Shown here piece by piece: positions 17,338 to 26,048 of a DNA stretch of 42,714 nt; within the stretch, counting starts at the first letter, position 1; each line of letters starts with the position of its first letter. A program made the translations under genes and the position numbers. The stretch comes from Flavobacterium anseongense (lineage in GTDB: Bacteria; Bacteroidota; Bacteroidia; Flavobacteriales; Flavobacteriaceae). The DNA lies in contig NZ_JAKIHN010000013.1 of assembly GCF_021608185.1 (NCBI RefSeq), forward strand, positions 1 through 42,714, in the 5' to 3' direction. The notes under the pieces were generated by a model that did no database searches, was not told the origin of the DNA, and was given only the letters and a program-made list of their open reading frames with translations.

Positions 17338-17859
17338 TTAATCTAAGTATCTTTCTTCAAACACCCGTTGATGGTGATTTTGATGACCAATAATAGTAAA
17401 TCCTAAAGCACGAACTGACATTGGATTATTGGATGCGATTCCTATCCGCAATAATTCTTCGTTTGAAAATGATTTGAATAAAGACAAAGTCGCTTGTCTG
17501 ACAACAGCCAACTCGGTTAATAAATCCTGTATACTTCTCTGGTTTGCATTGGCTTCGTCAACATAATCGTTCTCTTCAAAACTTGACAAAGGAGTCTTGT
17601 CATTTCGAGCAAAACGCAAAGCACGATAAGCAAATATTCTTTCAGCGTCAATTAAATGTTGGATGATATCTTTGATGGTCCATTTTCCTTCTGCATAGCG
17701 GTAATCAAATTTATCTAACGGGATATTTTGGACAAATTTTATGAAGCGATGCACCGAGATTTCGAGTTCTTCTATTAAGGTGTATTCTTCGGAAACTTGG
17801 TTGATATAAGTGGCAAAATGCCCTGCAAATTCTTCAGGTTGTAAATCGGATGGTTTCAT
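17338..17859 (-). CDS. DinB superfamily protein
   Basis: A four-helix-bundle protein of the DinB/YfiT type, 173 residues from ATG 17859. A TTG further upstream at 17883 is in frame but less likely, because MKPSDLQPEEF resembles the family start. The three expected metal-ligand histidines are visible: one in WTIKDIIQHLIDAE, and two in the C-terminal GHQNHHQRVFEERY. Family members are metal-dependent; some are thiol (bacillithiol-type) transferases and many are uncharacterised. The substrate cannot be read from the sequence. Single gene, convergent with the acidic-tail protein and separated by a strong inverted repeat. Confidence 0.85.
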   Translation of the reverse strand: MKPSDLQPEEFAGHFATYINQVSEEYTLIEELEISVHRFIKFVQNIPLDKFDYRYAEGKWTIKDIIQHLIDAERIFAYRALRFARNDKTPLSSFEENDYVDEANANQRSIQDLLTELAVVRQATLSLFKSFSNEELLRIGIASNNPMSVRALGFTIIGHQNHHQRVFEERYLD

Positions 17860-17919
17860 GATAGCTGATTTTATGTATAACAAAGTTCACTATTTTTTTT
17901 GGCAAAGATGTCTGTTATT

Positions 17920-18594
17920 TTACATTTTTTTAATCTGATATAATGCCATCATCTCTTTGGCCCTTTCAATTTGACCAATACATTCTAATGACTTAGCATA
18001 GCGGTAAAAATAAACAGCTTCTAATTCTTCCGGGCAGAATTCAAATAGTTGCTCATACCATTTGGCAGCAGTAACCAAATCATCTTCAAAAAAACGGTAA
18101 TTTGCTACTGCTACGAGCATTTCCTCCGTTTTGTAGCCTTTCTCTAAAACCCTTTCATAGTTTTCTATGATCTTTATTTTGGTGTAAAGTAATTTTCCAT
18201 TTGGAACTGTTTGATCAACTTTGACAGGTATAATAACGGACGGAGTCGTAACAACCGAAACAGACGATAGTTTGTCTACAACAGGTAAGACTTCTTTTGG
18301 TTTTACCTTTACGTATTTGGGTTTAATAACTCTGGTGTTGTCTGGTCCCAATTCGTTTTTGTCAACTAAATCCAAACTCGAGACCGCATAAGTTGTGGTT
18401 CTTCCTCCAAATTTCATGTTTATGGTTTCTTCGACAGCATAAGCTACGACTGCAACTTCTTCAGTAGAAGTTTTCTCGAGAGTTGGTTGTGCATTTTCAG
18501 TTTTCTTATTGGTTGTTGGGGCTTTATTGCTCTTCTGAGCAAAACCACTAGAAGAAAAAAAAATAACTATAAAGAGAAGTACATAATTTTTCAT
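17920..18594 (-). CDS. Secreted TPR-like protein (PorE/OmpA N-domain-like), longer paralogue
   Basis: A 224-residue protein with a signal peptide (MKNYVLLFIVIFFSSSGFAQ) and a low-complexity Lys/Thr linker. A middle part (about 50-145) contains TTTYAVSSLDLVDKNELG; the C-terminal module (about 147-224) reads YERVLEKGYKTEEML, AAKWYEQLFEFCPEELEAVY, YRYAKSLECIG and AKEMM. That C-terminal module resembles the TPR part that precedes OmpA domains in flavobacterial envelope proteins such as PorE-like factors, but no OmpA domain follows. It is a tandem duplicate of the gene at 18721-19128, with which it shares the C-terminal module and the upstream leader. Probable periplasmic or envelope protein; function unknown. 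Confidence 0.75.
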   Translation of the reverse strand: MKNYVLLFIVIFFSSSGFAQKSNKAPTTNKKTENAQPTLEKTSTEEVAVVAYAVEETINMKFGGRTTTYAVSSLDLVDKNELGPDNTRVIKPKYVKVKPKEVLPVVDKLSSVSVVTTPSVIIPVKVDQTVPNGKLLYTKIKIIENYERVLEKGYKTEEMLVAVANYRFFEDDLVTAAKWYEQLFEFCPEELEAVYFYRYAKSLECIGQIERAKEMMALYQIKKM

Positions 18595-18720
18595 ATCAAC
18601 TCAATTAAGATTATTGTCAATATTCAAAAACTGTATCTAAGGTACAAAAATATTCTGCTCCTTATCTTTATTTTCTATGAATTTTATGAACCAATGTAGT
18701 GAGGTAAAATACCTGAATTT

Positions 18721-19128
18721 TTATGTTTTTTTAATTTGAAACAGCGCCATCATCTCTTTTGCTTTTTCAGTCTGACCAATACTTTTCAGTGATTCGGCAT
18801 ATCTGTAGTAATAAACAGCTTCCAATTCATCCGGGCAGAATTCAAATAATTGTGCATACCATTTAGCTGCCGCAACCATATCTTCAGCAAAAAAACGATA
18901 ATCGGCTACAGCCTGAAGCATTGCTTCAGTTTTGTAACCTTTCTCTAAAACTCTCTCGTAGTTTTCTATGACTTTGATTTTGGTAAATGCCGGAGCAACT
19001 ACTTCCTCTTTGGGTGGAATTGGTTTTGTTTTTTCTATTTTTTTATTGGTTGAAGCTTTGCTATTCTTCTGAGCAAAGCTGCATACAGAAAGAAAAAACG
19101 CTAAAACGAGAAGTGCGTATTTTTTCAT
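18721..19128 (-). CDS. Secreted TPR-like protein, shorter paralogue
   Basis: 135 residues: signal peptide MKKYALLVLAFFLSVCSFAQ, a short Lys/Thr linker, then the same module as its downstream neighbour (YERVLEKGYKTEAMLQAVAD, AAKWYAQLFEFCPDELEAVY, YRYAESLKSIGQTEKAKEMM). It lacks the roughly 90-residue middle insert of the longer paralogue. Its 5' leader (CAATTAAGATTATTGG at 19137-19152) matches that of the longer copy at 18601-18616 almost base for base, so promoter and gene were duplicated together. Gap between the copies: 126 nt. Whether both are functional is unknown; both frames are intact. Confidence 0.75.
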   Translation of the reverse strand: MKKYALLVLAFFLSVCSFAQKNSKASTNKKIEKTKPIPPKEEVVAPAFTKIKVIENYERVLEKGYKTEAMLQAVADYRFFAEDMVAAAKWYAQLFEFCPDELEAVYYYRYAESLKSIGQTEKAKEMMALFQIKKT

Positions 19129-19246
19129 ATTAACTCAATTAAGATTATTGGTAACATTAAAAAACTTTGTCTAAGGTACACAAATAATCCAATCTCGTAG
19201 TATTTTGTCCAATAAAATTTAATCTGTCAAATTAAAAAAACTAATA

Positions 19247-21832
19247 CTAAGCCGAATTTCTACTGGCGTTTGTATTTCCGAAAAGTGATCTCGTAACTAG
19301 CTTTTCATAAGCACTTAGCAATTTCTCCTCACCTTTTTTATGCTTTTTGATTTCATTGATTTGTGACGAAGCATATTGTTGAATGGTAAGCAACGGCAAT
19401 ACAATTTGCTCTCTCATATCTATAGAAGCCTTTCCGTCAGGATAGTTTTCCATGAGTTCTTTATGCCCGGCAATCTTGAGCAACAAACGTTTGGTTTCTG
19501 AAAACTCATCATAGATAATTTGCCAAAACTCGCCAAACTCTTTATCGTTTTTCATATAAGCCGTTAACGGGAAATAACATTTGGCTAAAGACATTGCAGT
19601 GTTTTCTAACAAGGTTCTGAAGAACAAAGAATTATCGTAGAGACTTTGCACTTTTTCCCATTGGTTGTTGGTTTCAAACTGTTTTAAAGCGGTTCCGACA
19701 CCAAAAAATCCAGGTACATTTTGTTTCATTTGACTCCACGCACTTACAAAAGGAATCGCACGTAAATCGGCAAAATTCAATTGTTCAGAAGCGTTTCTTT
19801 TAGAAGGACGACTTCCAATATTAGTTTTAGAATAGTATTTCAATGTACTCATTTCCTCCAAATAGGGAATAAACTTCGGATGCGATTTGAAATCCAGGTA
19901 TTTTTGATACCCAATGGCGGCCAATTCATCGATAATTCCTTTATCGGAAATCGAAAGATTATTTTCTTCTTTATTAAAAACAGCATTGGCTACTCCGGCA
20001 CTCAACAAATTTTCCAGATTATAACGGCAGGAATCTATCGTGCCGAAATTAGAACTAATGGTTTGTCCTTGCACAGTAACCTGTATTTCCTGATTTTCTA
20101 TAGTCGAGCCTAAAGACGCATAAAACTTATGTGTTTTTCCACCGCCACGCGCTGGTGGTCCACCACGACCATCAAAGAAAATGACTTTGATTCCGTATTT
20201 TCGGGAAACTTCGGTAATCATTTCTTTAGCTTTAAAAATACTCCAATTCGCCATCAGATAACCACCATCTTTGGTCCCATCTGAAAAACCAAGCATCACA
20301 GTTTGCTTATCTTTTCGATGCTTTATGTGATTTCGATACTTCGTATTTTTATACAATTGCTCCATGATTTCATGCGCATGATGCAAATCGTCAACCGATT
20401 CGAATAGTGGCACAATATCAACGGTTGGATTTTCCCAATTCAGTAGACGGAACATCGCAAAGGTTTCGATGACATTTAAGGCGCTTTCGTTATTACTAAT
20501 AATATAACGATTGCAACCTCTTTCACCGTTTTGATCCTGTATTTCACGCATCAGTTTTATCGTATCCAAAGTAGAGCGAGTGATTTCATTTTCAAAAAAA
20601 TGATTGCTTAAATCAAAATGAAGTTCTGAAATATATTCCATTTTGTTCTCTTCGGAAAGTGTTTCAAAATTTTCCGGAAAATAAACTTCTTTTTCCCTTT
20701 TCAAAAATGCTGTGATATCATTAAAAACGGCATTGTGAATGCGGCTGTTTTGACGAATATCCAGAGCCGCAAAATGGAATCCAAACTCATTTATCTTTTG
20801 CAGCAACATATTAATTTCGTCTAAATACAAAGACTGATGATCATTAATTATGATTTGTTTTACAATATTGAGCTCATTAATTAATTCGTCTAAAGAAATA
20901 AATAATTCGCCTTGAGAATAAAAAACAGAACGATACAATCTATATTCTATGCTAGCAATTATTTTATCAACTTGATTAAAAGTCAGCTTTCTTTTAAGGA
21001 CTCTGATGTCGAAATAATAGCATTTAAGTATTGAGGTTCTCAATCGTTTCGAAACTTTCTCAGTAATTTCCGGAGTTACAAAAGGATTACCATCTCTATC
21101 GCCACCAGGCCAAAAGCCCAAATTAATAATTGAATTTTCAATCGTATTACCATCAAATAAATTTTTCTGCATGTACAGCATCATTTCTCCAATAGTTTGA
21201 TAGAATACATTTTCGAGATACCAAATTAAGCTTACAGCTTCATCAAAAGGTGTTGGTTTTTCTTTTTTGATGAAAGGTGTTTTTCCAAGTTGTGCTAACA
21301 ATTGTTTGATTTGTAATAAATCATTTTGACGAATGGCTTCGGTCAAATCGGTGATAATTCCAAGAACTGAACCTGGATAAAACTGTGTTGGATGCGCTGT
21401 TAGAACTGTTCTCACACTAAAATTTTCCAGAAAACTAATAAGTTCTTCATGTTTGTCTTTAGCTTCTGATTTTTCTTTGATATCGCGCAACGAGCCTCGA
21501 CCTTCCAAATTATTCACCACAGGAAAAGCGGCATCTTCAATAGCATCAAAAAGTACAATTTGACGCTCAACATATTGAATAAATCGAAACATTAAATCGA
21601 TTTTTTCTTCTTCGGAAGCTTTGTCTAAATACTTTTCGGCAAAGAAATCGACTATCTGTTTTGGTGACCAATTCTTTTTAAATCCTGCATCACAAACTTC
21701 GGCAAACAAAGGCAATAATACTCCGGTATTATCAATGGCATCAAATGGTAACGTTATAAAAACGCTGTTATAGATATGATATTTTGATAAAACATTTTGG
21801 TTAAAACGCTCAATTTTAGGTAAGGTGTACAT
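19247..21832 (-). CDS. ppc: Phosphoenolpyruvate carboxylase
   Basis: An 861-residue enzyme adding bicarbonate to PEP to form oxaloacetate, replenishing the TCA cycle. Catalytic signatures: VLTAHPTQFYPG (about 144-155, active-site His), GFWPGGDRDGNPFVT (Mg/PEP loop), MLGFSDGTKDGGYLMANW, FFDGRGGPPARGGGKTH (the mobile GRGG loop) and GSRPSKR. The C-terminus ends TNASRNSA, close to the canonical QNTG-type end. I start at ATG 21832 (MYTLPKIERF); a TTG 7 codons upstream is in frame but needs no invoking. It is downstream of the Lrp gene, with a terminator hairpin between them, so it is probably transcribed separately. Confidence 0.95.
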   Translation of the reverse strand: MYTLPKIERFNQNVLSKYHIYNSVFITLPFDAIDNTGVLLPLFAEVCDAGFKKNWSPKQIVDFFAEKYLDKASEEEKIDLMFRFIQYVERQIVLFDAIEDAAFPVVNNLEGRGSLRDIKEKSEAKDKHEELISFLENFSVRTVLTAHPTQFYPGSVLGIITDLTEAIRQNDLLQIKQLLAQLGKTPFIKKEKPTPFDEAVSLIWYLENVFYQTIGEMMLYMQKNLFDGNTIENSIINLGFWPGGDRDGNPFVTPEITEKVSKRLRTSILKCYYFDIRVLKRKLTFNQVDKIIASIEYRLYRSVFYSQGELFISLDELINELNIVKQIIINDHQSLYLDEINMLLQKINEFGFHFAALDIRQNSRIHNAVFNDITAFLKREKEVYFPENFETLSEENKMEYISELHFDLSNHFFENEITRSTLDTIKLMREIQDQNGERGCNRYIISNNESALNVIETFAMFRLLNWENPTVDIVPLFESVDDLHHAHEIMEQLYKNTKYRNHIKHRKDKQTVMLGFSDGTKDGGYLMANWSIFKAKEMITEVSRKYGIKVIFFDGRGGPPARGGGKTHKFYASLGSTIENQEIQVTVQGQTISSNFGTIDSCRYNLENLLSAGVANAVFNKEENNLSISDKGIIDELAAIGYQKYLDFKSHPKFIPYLEEMSTLKYYSKTNIGSRPSKRNASEQLNFADLRAIPFVSAWSQMKQNVPGFFGVGTALKQFETNNQWEKVQSLYDNSLFFRTLLENTAMSLAKCYFPLTAYMKNDKEFGEFWQIIYDEFSETKRLLLKIAGHKELMENYPDGKASIDMREQIVLPLLTIQQYASSQINEIKKHKKGEEKLLSAYEKLVTRSLFGNTNASRNSA

Positions 21833-21860
21833 GGCTAACAGTTTTAAATTCAATTATTTA

Positions 21861-21893
21861 AAAAAACCTCATTCGCCGGAGAGAATGAGGTTT
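21861..21893 (-). terminator. Rho-independent terminator of the Lrp/AsnC gene
   Basis: On the minus strand AACCTCATTC, an 8-nt loop and GAATGAGGTT form a perfect 10-bp stem followed by a run of T. It is located 27 nt after the Lrp stop. Confidence 0.8.
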
Positions 21894-21919
21894 AGAATTA
21901 TATAATAAAATATTAGTTC

Positions 21920-22402
21920 TTAATCTAATTCTTGGAATATAGTGTGCATCAAACGTTTTTTGTCGTTAATGCTTTCTTCTAATGATATCATCGTTTCGGT
22001 TCTGTAAACGCCATCAATATCATCAAGCATAAAAATTACGTCTTTTGCATGTTTGGTATCCTTTGCTCTAATTTTACAGAAAATATTAAATTTTCCTGTC
22101 GTTACGTGAGCTACAGTAACATAAGGTATTTCGTTGATTCTTTCTAAAACAAATTTAGTTTGTGAAGTATTATTCAAAAACACACCAACATAAGCAATAA
22201 AAGAATAGCCTAATTTTTCATAGTCCAATGACAATGAAGAACCCATAATAATTCCCTGGTCTTCCATTTTCTTAACTCTTACGTGCACAGTTCCTGCTGA
22301 AATCAACAGCTTTTTTGCAATGTCCGTAAAAGGAATTCTAGTGTTGTCAATCAACATATCCAAGATTTGGTGGTCTACTTCGTCTAATTTAAACTTACTC
22401 AT
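21920..22402 (-). CDS. Lrp/AsnC family transcriptional regulator
   Basis: 160 residues. The N-terminal winged helix-turn-helix (LDEVDHQILDMLIDNTRIPF, then DIAKKLLISAGTVHVRVKKM, about 5-47) is the family DNA-binding domain. The C-terminal ligand-sensing RAM/AsnC domain (about 65-145) contains YVTVAHVTTGKFNIFCKI and MLDDIDGVYRTETMISLEES. Such proteins are dimers or octamers that sense amino acids. Target genes cannot be inferred from position: the M14 peptidase gene is upstream, 56 nt away on the same strand, and PEP carboxylase lies beyond a terminator. Single ATG at 22402. Confidence 0.93.
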   Translation of the reverse strand: MSKFKLDEVDHQILDMLIDNTRIPFTDIAKKLLISAGTVHVRVKKMEDQGIIMGSSLSLDYEKLGYSFIAYVGVFLNNTSQTKFVLERINEIPYVTVAHVTTGKFNIFCKIRAKDTKHAKDVIFMLDDIDGVYRTETMISLEESINDKKRLMHTIFQELD

Positions 22403-22458
22403 AAAATATAATTTTGCTTGATAATCTAATTCTAAAGCTCAAAGTGTAAAAGCAATGG

Positions 22459-23598
22459 TTAACTAAACTTATTCCCATTAACAATTTTAATACTTCCCAA
22501 ATAAAAGTCAGCTTTCTTCTCCAGAATTGGAAAATTACTTTCGCCGTCAGTATAGGTTTCGCCTTTAGCATCAATTTCTACATGACCAAAATAATTTTCT
22601 AAATTATCGACTTGAGCAATCTCTGCTACAAAAGTTACTTTTTCGCTATTTAGAACTTCTTTGAACTGAGCAGCAAAATTGATAATTTTTTCGCTATTAT
22701 CATAATTTATTTTGACATTTTTATAAACAAAATCATAAAATACGACCTTATTTTGCGAAATTTTTAGGTAATCGCCAATTTCGTTGAGAACTATATCGTT
22801 TTCGTTAAAGAACATAATTCCTGAAACTAAAGCAATAAAAATATATTTTCTGGTAATTTCCCGTTCATAATCGTTAGCAAAATGGCCCGCTTCAAAAAGT
22901 ATGGTTGGTACATTTAAGTATTGAAAAGTATCTCCAACACAATTTAAATTAAACGAATCGTCAAATCGTCCTACTTGATTTGGTATAAACTGTTGCAAAG
23001 TATTGTTCATCGCCACAATAACATTCATAGCTTTAATACGAACTTCATTAATATCACGATTTTCATTAAAAGCCGGTGCTAAAAACGAAACTGTAGCGGA
23101 ATGACCTTTATCTCCAGCACCATAAATAGTTCTTTGATCGTGAAGATTGTAGCAATAATTGGGTTGGAATAGTTCAAATGCTTTTCTTAAAATTTTGCTT
23201 TCCGGTTGTGAAAGATTTTGTGCATCGCGGTTTAAATCAATGCCGTTGGCGTTTTCTCTGGTATATAATTTTGCTCCATCAGGATTAAGCATTGGCAGCA
23301 TACAAAAGGTGAAATTAGCTAAAATAGCATTACTTTCTTTTGTATTGGAATGTAAAAAATTTATAAAATCAAACAATGCTTTTGTGGTTGTGCCTTCGTT
23401 TCCGTGCATTTGTGACCACATCAGGATTTTGGTTTTCCCGGTTCCGAATTGCAATTTATAAATTGGTTTCCCTAAAACGGATTGACCAATAATTTCAGCT
23501 TGATGTTTTAAAATTAAGGGTTCTATATGTTCTAAAGTAATATAGCGCCCAAAAATTGATTCTTCTTTATACTGTTGATGTAGCTGTAAATAATCCAT
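22459..23598 (-). CDS. M14 family zinc carboxypeptidase-like protein
   Basis: 379 residues. Zinc ligands H65 and E68 (MWSQMHGNEGT) and H153 (YNLHDQ) with general base E236 (ILFEAGHF) complete the M14 metallocarboxypeptidase active site; LNPDGA (104-109) and DLNRD (121-125) are the substrate-binding motifs. There is no signal peptide, so it is likely cytoplasmic, in contrast to many secreted M14 enzymes; possible substrates are peptides or peptidoglycan fragments. The C-terminal part (about 260-379) is a smaller beta-rich region. A -7 box (TACATTTG, minus strand, 23613-23620) lies 15 nt upstream of its ATG. Confidence 0.88.
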   Translation of the reverse strand: MDYLQLHQQYKEESIFGRYITLEHIEPLILKHQAEIIGQSVLGKPIYKLQFGTGKTKILMWSQMHGNEGTTTKALFDFINFLHSNTKESNAILANFTFCMLPMLNPDGAKLYTRENANGIDLNRDAQNLSQPESKILRKAFELFQPNYCYNLHDQRTIYGAGDKGHSATVSFLAPAFNENRDINEVRIKAMNVIVAMNNTLQQFIPNQVGRFDDSFNLNCVGDTFQYLNVPTILFEAGHFANDYEREITRKYIFIALVSGIMFFNENDIVLNEIGDYLKISQNKVVFYDFVYKNVKINYDNSEKIINFAAQFKEVLNSEKVTFVAEIAQVDNLENYFGHVEIDAKGETYTDGESNFPILEKKADFYLGSIKIVNGNKFS

Positions 23599-23612
23599 AA
23601 ACTAAATTTATA

Positions 23613-23620
23613 CAAATGTA
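23613..23620 (-). promoter_or_regulatory. -7 promoter element for the M14 peptidase gene
   Basis: The minus strand reads TACATTTG, an exact TAnnTTTG, 14 nt upstream of ATG 23598; no -33 TTG at standard spacing. Confidence 0.45.
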
Positions 23621-23641
23621 AGTAACGAAAATCATTTGCAT

Positions 23642-23677
23642 AAAAAAACCTTTGATAATAACTATCAAAGGTTTTTT
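23642..23677. terminator. Hairpin terminator, usable in both directions
   Basis: CCTTTGATA (23649-23657) and TATCAAAGG (23663-23671), with a 5-nt loop, flanked by A-run and T-run. It lies 22 nt past the stop of the lipoprotein gene on the minus strand. Confidence 0.8.
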
Positions 23678-23698
23678 GTGAACGTTAAAAGAGAAAAA

Positions 23699-24712
23699 TT
23701 ATTTTCTCAAAAGGTACACACTACTAACTCCAGCTTCAGTTCGTGAACTTGTTGGAGCATAATTACCATTCGTCTGTGGCAAGTCAAAAGTCAGCAATTT
23801 TCCGCCACCGTTTAATCTTTCGGCTACATAAATTGTTTTAGTAAAATTGTCATAAGCCACGTCCACCGGATTTCCTAAAGAAGTTGCTGCCCCATAGATT
23901 CTGATTTGTTTTTTCATAGCAATCGTTCCCATATTTGGTGTTTCAGCCAACACATCTGTAAATCCTTTGATTATAATAACTCCACCATCAGAATCTGAGG
24001 TTGCACTTCCCACATCGGTCAAAACCATAGTATTGCTTCTGTTGACATAAGTAATTCCATGTGTTCTTACTAATCCTTCAATGACAACTCTTTTGGTTGG
24101 GGTAATTGCACCATCTGCATTAGCAAAGAAGTTTTCAAAAACAACTAAATCAGAAGTAAGATCTGCAACTGCGTATAAAGTGTTGCCATCTAAATGAATT
24201 CCCCATGTTTTAAAATTCACGGTATAACTGTTTAGCAAACTAATTCCGGTAGCATTTCTTTCATAAACTAATAGTTTATTGGTGTTACCGTTAGCTGCAT
24301 TTTGGTCTTGTGTTACCACAATTTTGTTTCCAACTACAGCAATTTCTCTTGCATTATTAAAATCGGAAGTGCTTGAAGTTCCATAAGAAAGTGATGCTGC
24401 ATTAGTGGCAACTGCTTCGGAAACATCATAATACAATTCTATTTTGTTGTTGGAACGTGAAGCTAAAATAAATTCATCACTGTCATCAAAGTAGTAAGCA
24501 CCATCAGCATCTGTTGAAGCTACGGTAAAACTCGAAGTCATTGAGGTGTTCAAATCAGTAACAGAAACCCTTCCGCTGGTGTTACTGGTTGTAAATAATT
24601 TAAAGTCTTTGTTTGCAGAACGGTTTTCAGTGTTTGCAGAAGAATTAGTGTCGTCTGAACATGAAATCATGATTAAAGACAACAAGGCCGAAGTTAAAAT
24701 TGTTCTTTTCAT
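23699..24712 (-). CDS. Surface lipoprotein, probable beta-propeller
   Basis: 337 residues. The lipobox MISC puts the lipidated Cys at C18; it is followed by SDD, which matches the start of the flavobacterial lipoprotein export signal (S-D-D), so exposure on the outer face of the outer membrane is likely. The body shows repeated beta-strand blocks of propeller type (EIAVVGNKIVVTQDQ, GIHLDGNTLYAVADL, HGITYVNRSNTMVLTDV, VDVAYDNFTKTIYVAERL), with about 45-50-residue spacing as in NHL/YVTN-like propellers. No enzymatic motif is visible. It stands as a single gene between a terminator and the acyltransferase gene. Function unknown; a binding role at the surface is a guess from the fold. Confidence 0.75.
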   Translation of the reverse strand: MKRTILTSALLSLIMISCSDDTNSSANTENRSANKDFKLFTTSNTSGRVSVTDLNTSMTSSFTVASTDADGAYYFDDSDEFILASRSNNKIELYYDVSEAVATNAASLSYGTSSTSDFNNAREIAVVGNKIVVTQDQNAANGNTNKLLVYERNATGISLLNSYTVNFKTWGIHLDGNTLYAVADLTSDLVVFENFFANADGAITPTKRVVIEGLVRTHGITYVNRSNTMVLTDVGSATSDSDGGVIIIKGFTDVLAETPNMGTIAMKKQIRIYGAATSLGNPVDVAYDNFTKTIYVAERLNGGGKLLTFDLPQTNGNYAPTSSRTEAGVSSVYLLRK

Positions 24713-24774
24713 TGTAAATAGTTTTATTAGTTAATATTGACTTAACCATTTACGAGAAAACTTTTTAGTTGGTT

Positions 24775-25326
24775 TTAAACTTCGAATCCTCTTTCCGGAT
24801 TTTTGCCCTTGACACCTTTGAAGAATGGCAAAATACCTTTCATATCTTCTTCGTAATTGCCCGTTACCACAAACGGATTGCCGACTTTGACTTCCTTTTT
24901 GCCATAATCTAATGCAACCGGAATGATAGGAACATTGGCTTTAAACGCAATATAATAAAATCCCGTGCGGAGTTCTGTTACTTTTTTCCGTGTGCCTTCG
25001 GGCGATAATGCTAATCTGAAAGTTTCATGCTTATTGAAAACATCAACCGTTGCATCTACATTGTTTTTCCCACCACTTCTGTCTAATGGTGCGCCGCCAA
25101 CACTTCTGAAATAATAACCAAACGGAAAAACAAACAATTCTTTTTTACCGACAAAATTGATTTTAACATTCCAGATTCCGCGAACCAATAAGGCAATAAA
25201 AAAATCAACATTCGCTGTATGTGGAATAACAATGACAACGCATTTCTTGATTGAGTCATCGAAGGTACCAATCAAATTCCAGCCAAGTAATCGGAAGAAA
25301 ATAAATTTATAAAGTCGCTGTTTCAT
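24775..25326 (-). CDS. PlsC-like acyltransferase
   Basis: 183 residues from ATG 25326 (a TTG two codons upstream is in frame). The lysophosphatidate acyltransferase motifs are present: H36 and D41 in the HTANVD segment (HX4D catalytic motif I), FPFGYYFRSVGGAPLDR (motif II region), SPEGTR (108-113, motif III) and VPIIPVALDYG (motif IV). It would acylate a lysophospholipid or similar acceptor at the inner membrane. It is shorter than typical PlsC and lacks a strong N-terminal membrane segment, so the acceptor could differ. It is divergent from the spermidine-synthase-like gene, across 59 nt. Confidence 0.85.
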   Translation of the reverse strand: MKQRLYKFIFFRLLGWNLIGTFDDSIKKCVVIVIPHTANVDFFIALLVRGIWNVKINFVGKKELFVFPFGYYFRSVGGAPLDRSGGKNNVDATVDVFNKHETFRLALSPEGTRKKVTELRTGFYYIAFKANVPIIPVALDYGKKEVKVGNPFVVTGNYEEDMKGILPFFKGVKGKNPERGFEV

Positions 25327-25385
25327 GCTCAATATTTTGTGTAAATTTAGTATTTCTGCCTTACTTTTGAGAAAAATATTTATTG

Positions 25386-26048
25386 ATGATTCGAAAACTG
25401 TTCAGCTATTTTATTCCGATTAACGTTCACCAAAAAAACTCTGCGGTAAGCAAATCGCTTGAAGTTACCTGGAACAATGGCGAATTGGTTTTAGACAGTA
25501 AAAGCACCAATTATTCGTATGGAAGTTTGCAACGAATTCTCAGAAAAGGTCTGAAATACATAGGCTTTGAGCGGATTAGGAATTTTGAAAACATTTTAGT
25601 TCTTGGTGTCGCTGGTGGCAGTGTCATTAAAACTTTGGTAAATGAAATCAAATTCAAAGGAAAAATTACCGGTGTTGAAATTGACTCCGCCGTTATTGAT
25701 ATCGCCAAAAGCTATTTTGAATTGGATAAAATTCCGAATCTTGAAATTGTGATTGATGATGCGTTTGAATATGTTTTAAAAACCAAATTAAAATACGATT
25801 TGATCATCATTGATATTTTTGAAGATACGAATATGCCGAACTTTTTATTTCAGGATTTTTTTATCCAAAGAATCAATTCCCTGCTGAATCTTAACGGTTT
25901 TATTTTGTTTAATACGATGGTGATTAACAAAGCTCAGGAAGAACGCAATCAGATTTATAAATCGAAATTTGGCGGAAATTATTCTCTAAGAATGTATCCC
26001 AAAGTGGAAGTGCACAATGAATTGTTTACCATAAAAAAATTAAGCTAA
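25386..26048 (+). CDS. Spermidine-synthase-like SAM-binding protein
   Basis: 220 residues from ATG 25386 (TTG at 25383 is in frame). The Rossmann-like core reads NILVLGVAGGSVIKTLV (about 68-84), VEIDSAVIDIAKSYFEL (97-113), VIDDAFEYV (121-129) and YDLIIIDIFED (137-147), the pattern of spermidine synthases and related methyltransferase-fold proteins. The spermidine-synthase catalytic Asp region (usually DxxDP) appears here as DIFEDTN, so aminopropyl transfer is not certain. The next gene starts inside its stop codon (TAATG), an arrangement implying translational coupling to an ion channel. Confidence 0.8.
   Translation: MIRKLFSYFIPINVHQKNSAVSKSLEVTWNNGELVLDSKSTNYSYGSLQRILRKGLKYIGFERIRNFENILVLGVAGGSVIKTLVNEIKFKGKITGVEIDSAVIDIAKSYFELDKIPNLEIVIDDAFEYVLKTKLKYDLIIIDIFEDTNMPNFLFQDFFIQRINSLLNLNGFILFNTMVINKAQEERNQIYKSKFGGNYSLRMYPKVEVHNELFTIKKLS

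Noticed and set aside
17860..17883. TTG start of the DinB protein
   Set aside because: ATG 17859 gives a family-typical N-terminus; the added residues have no family match.
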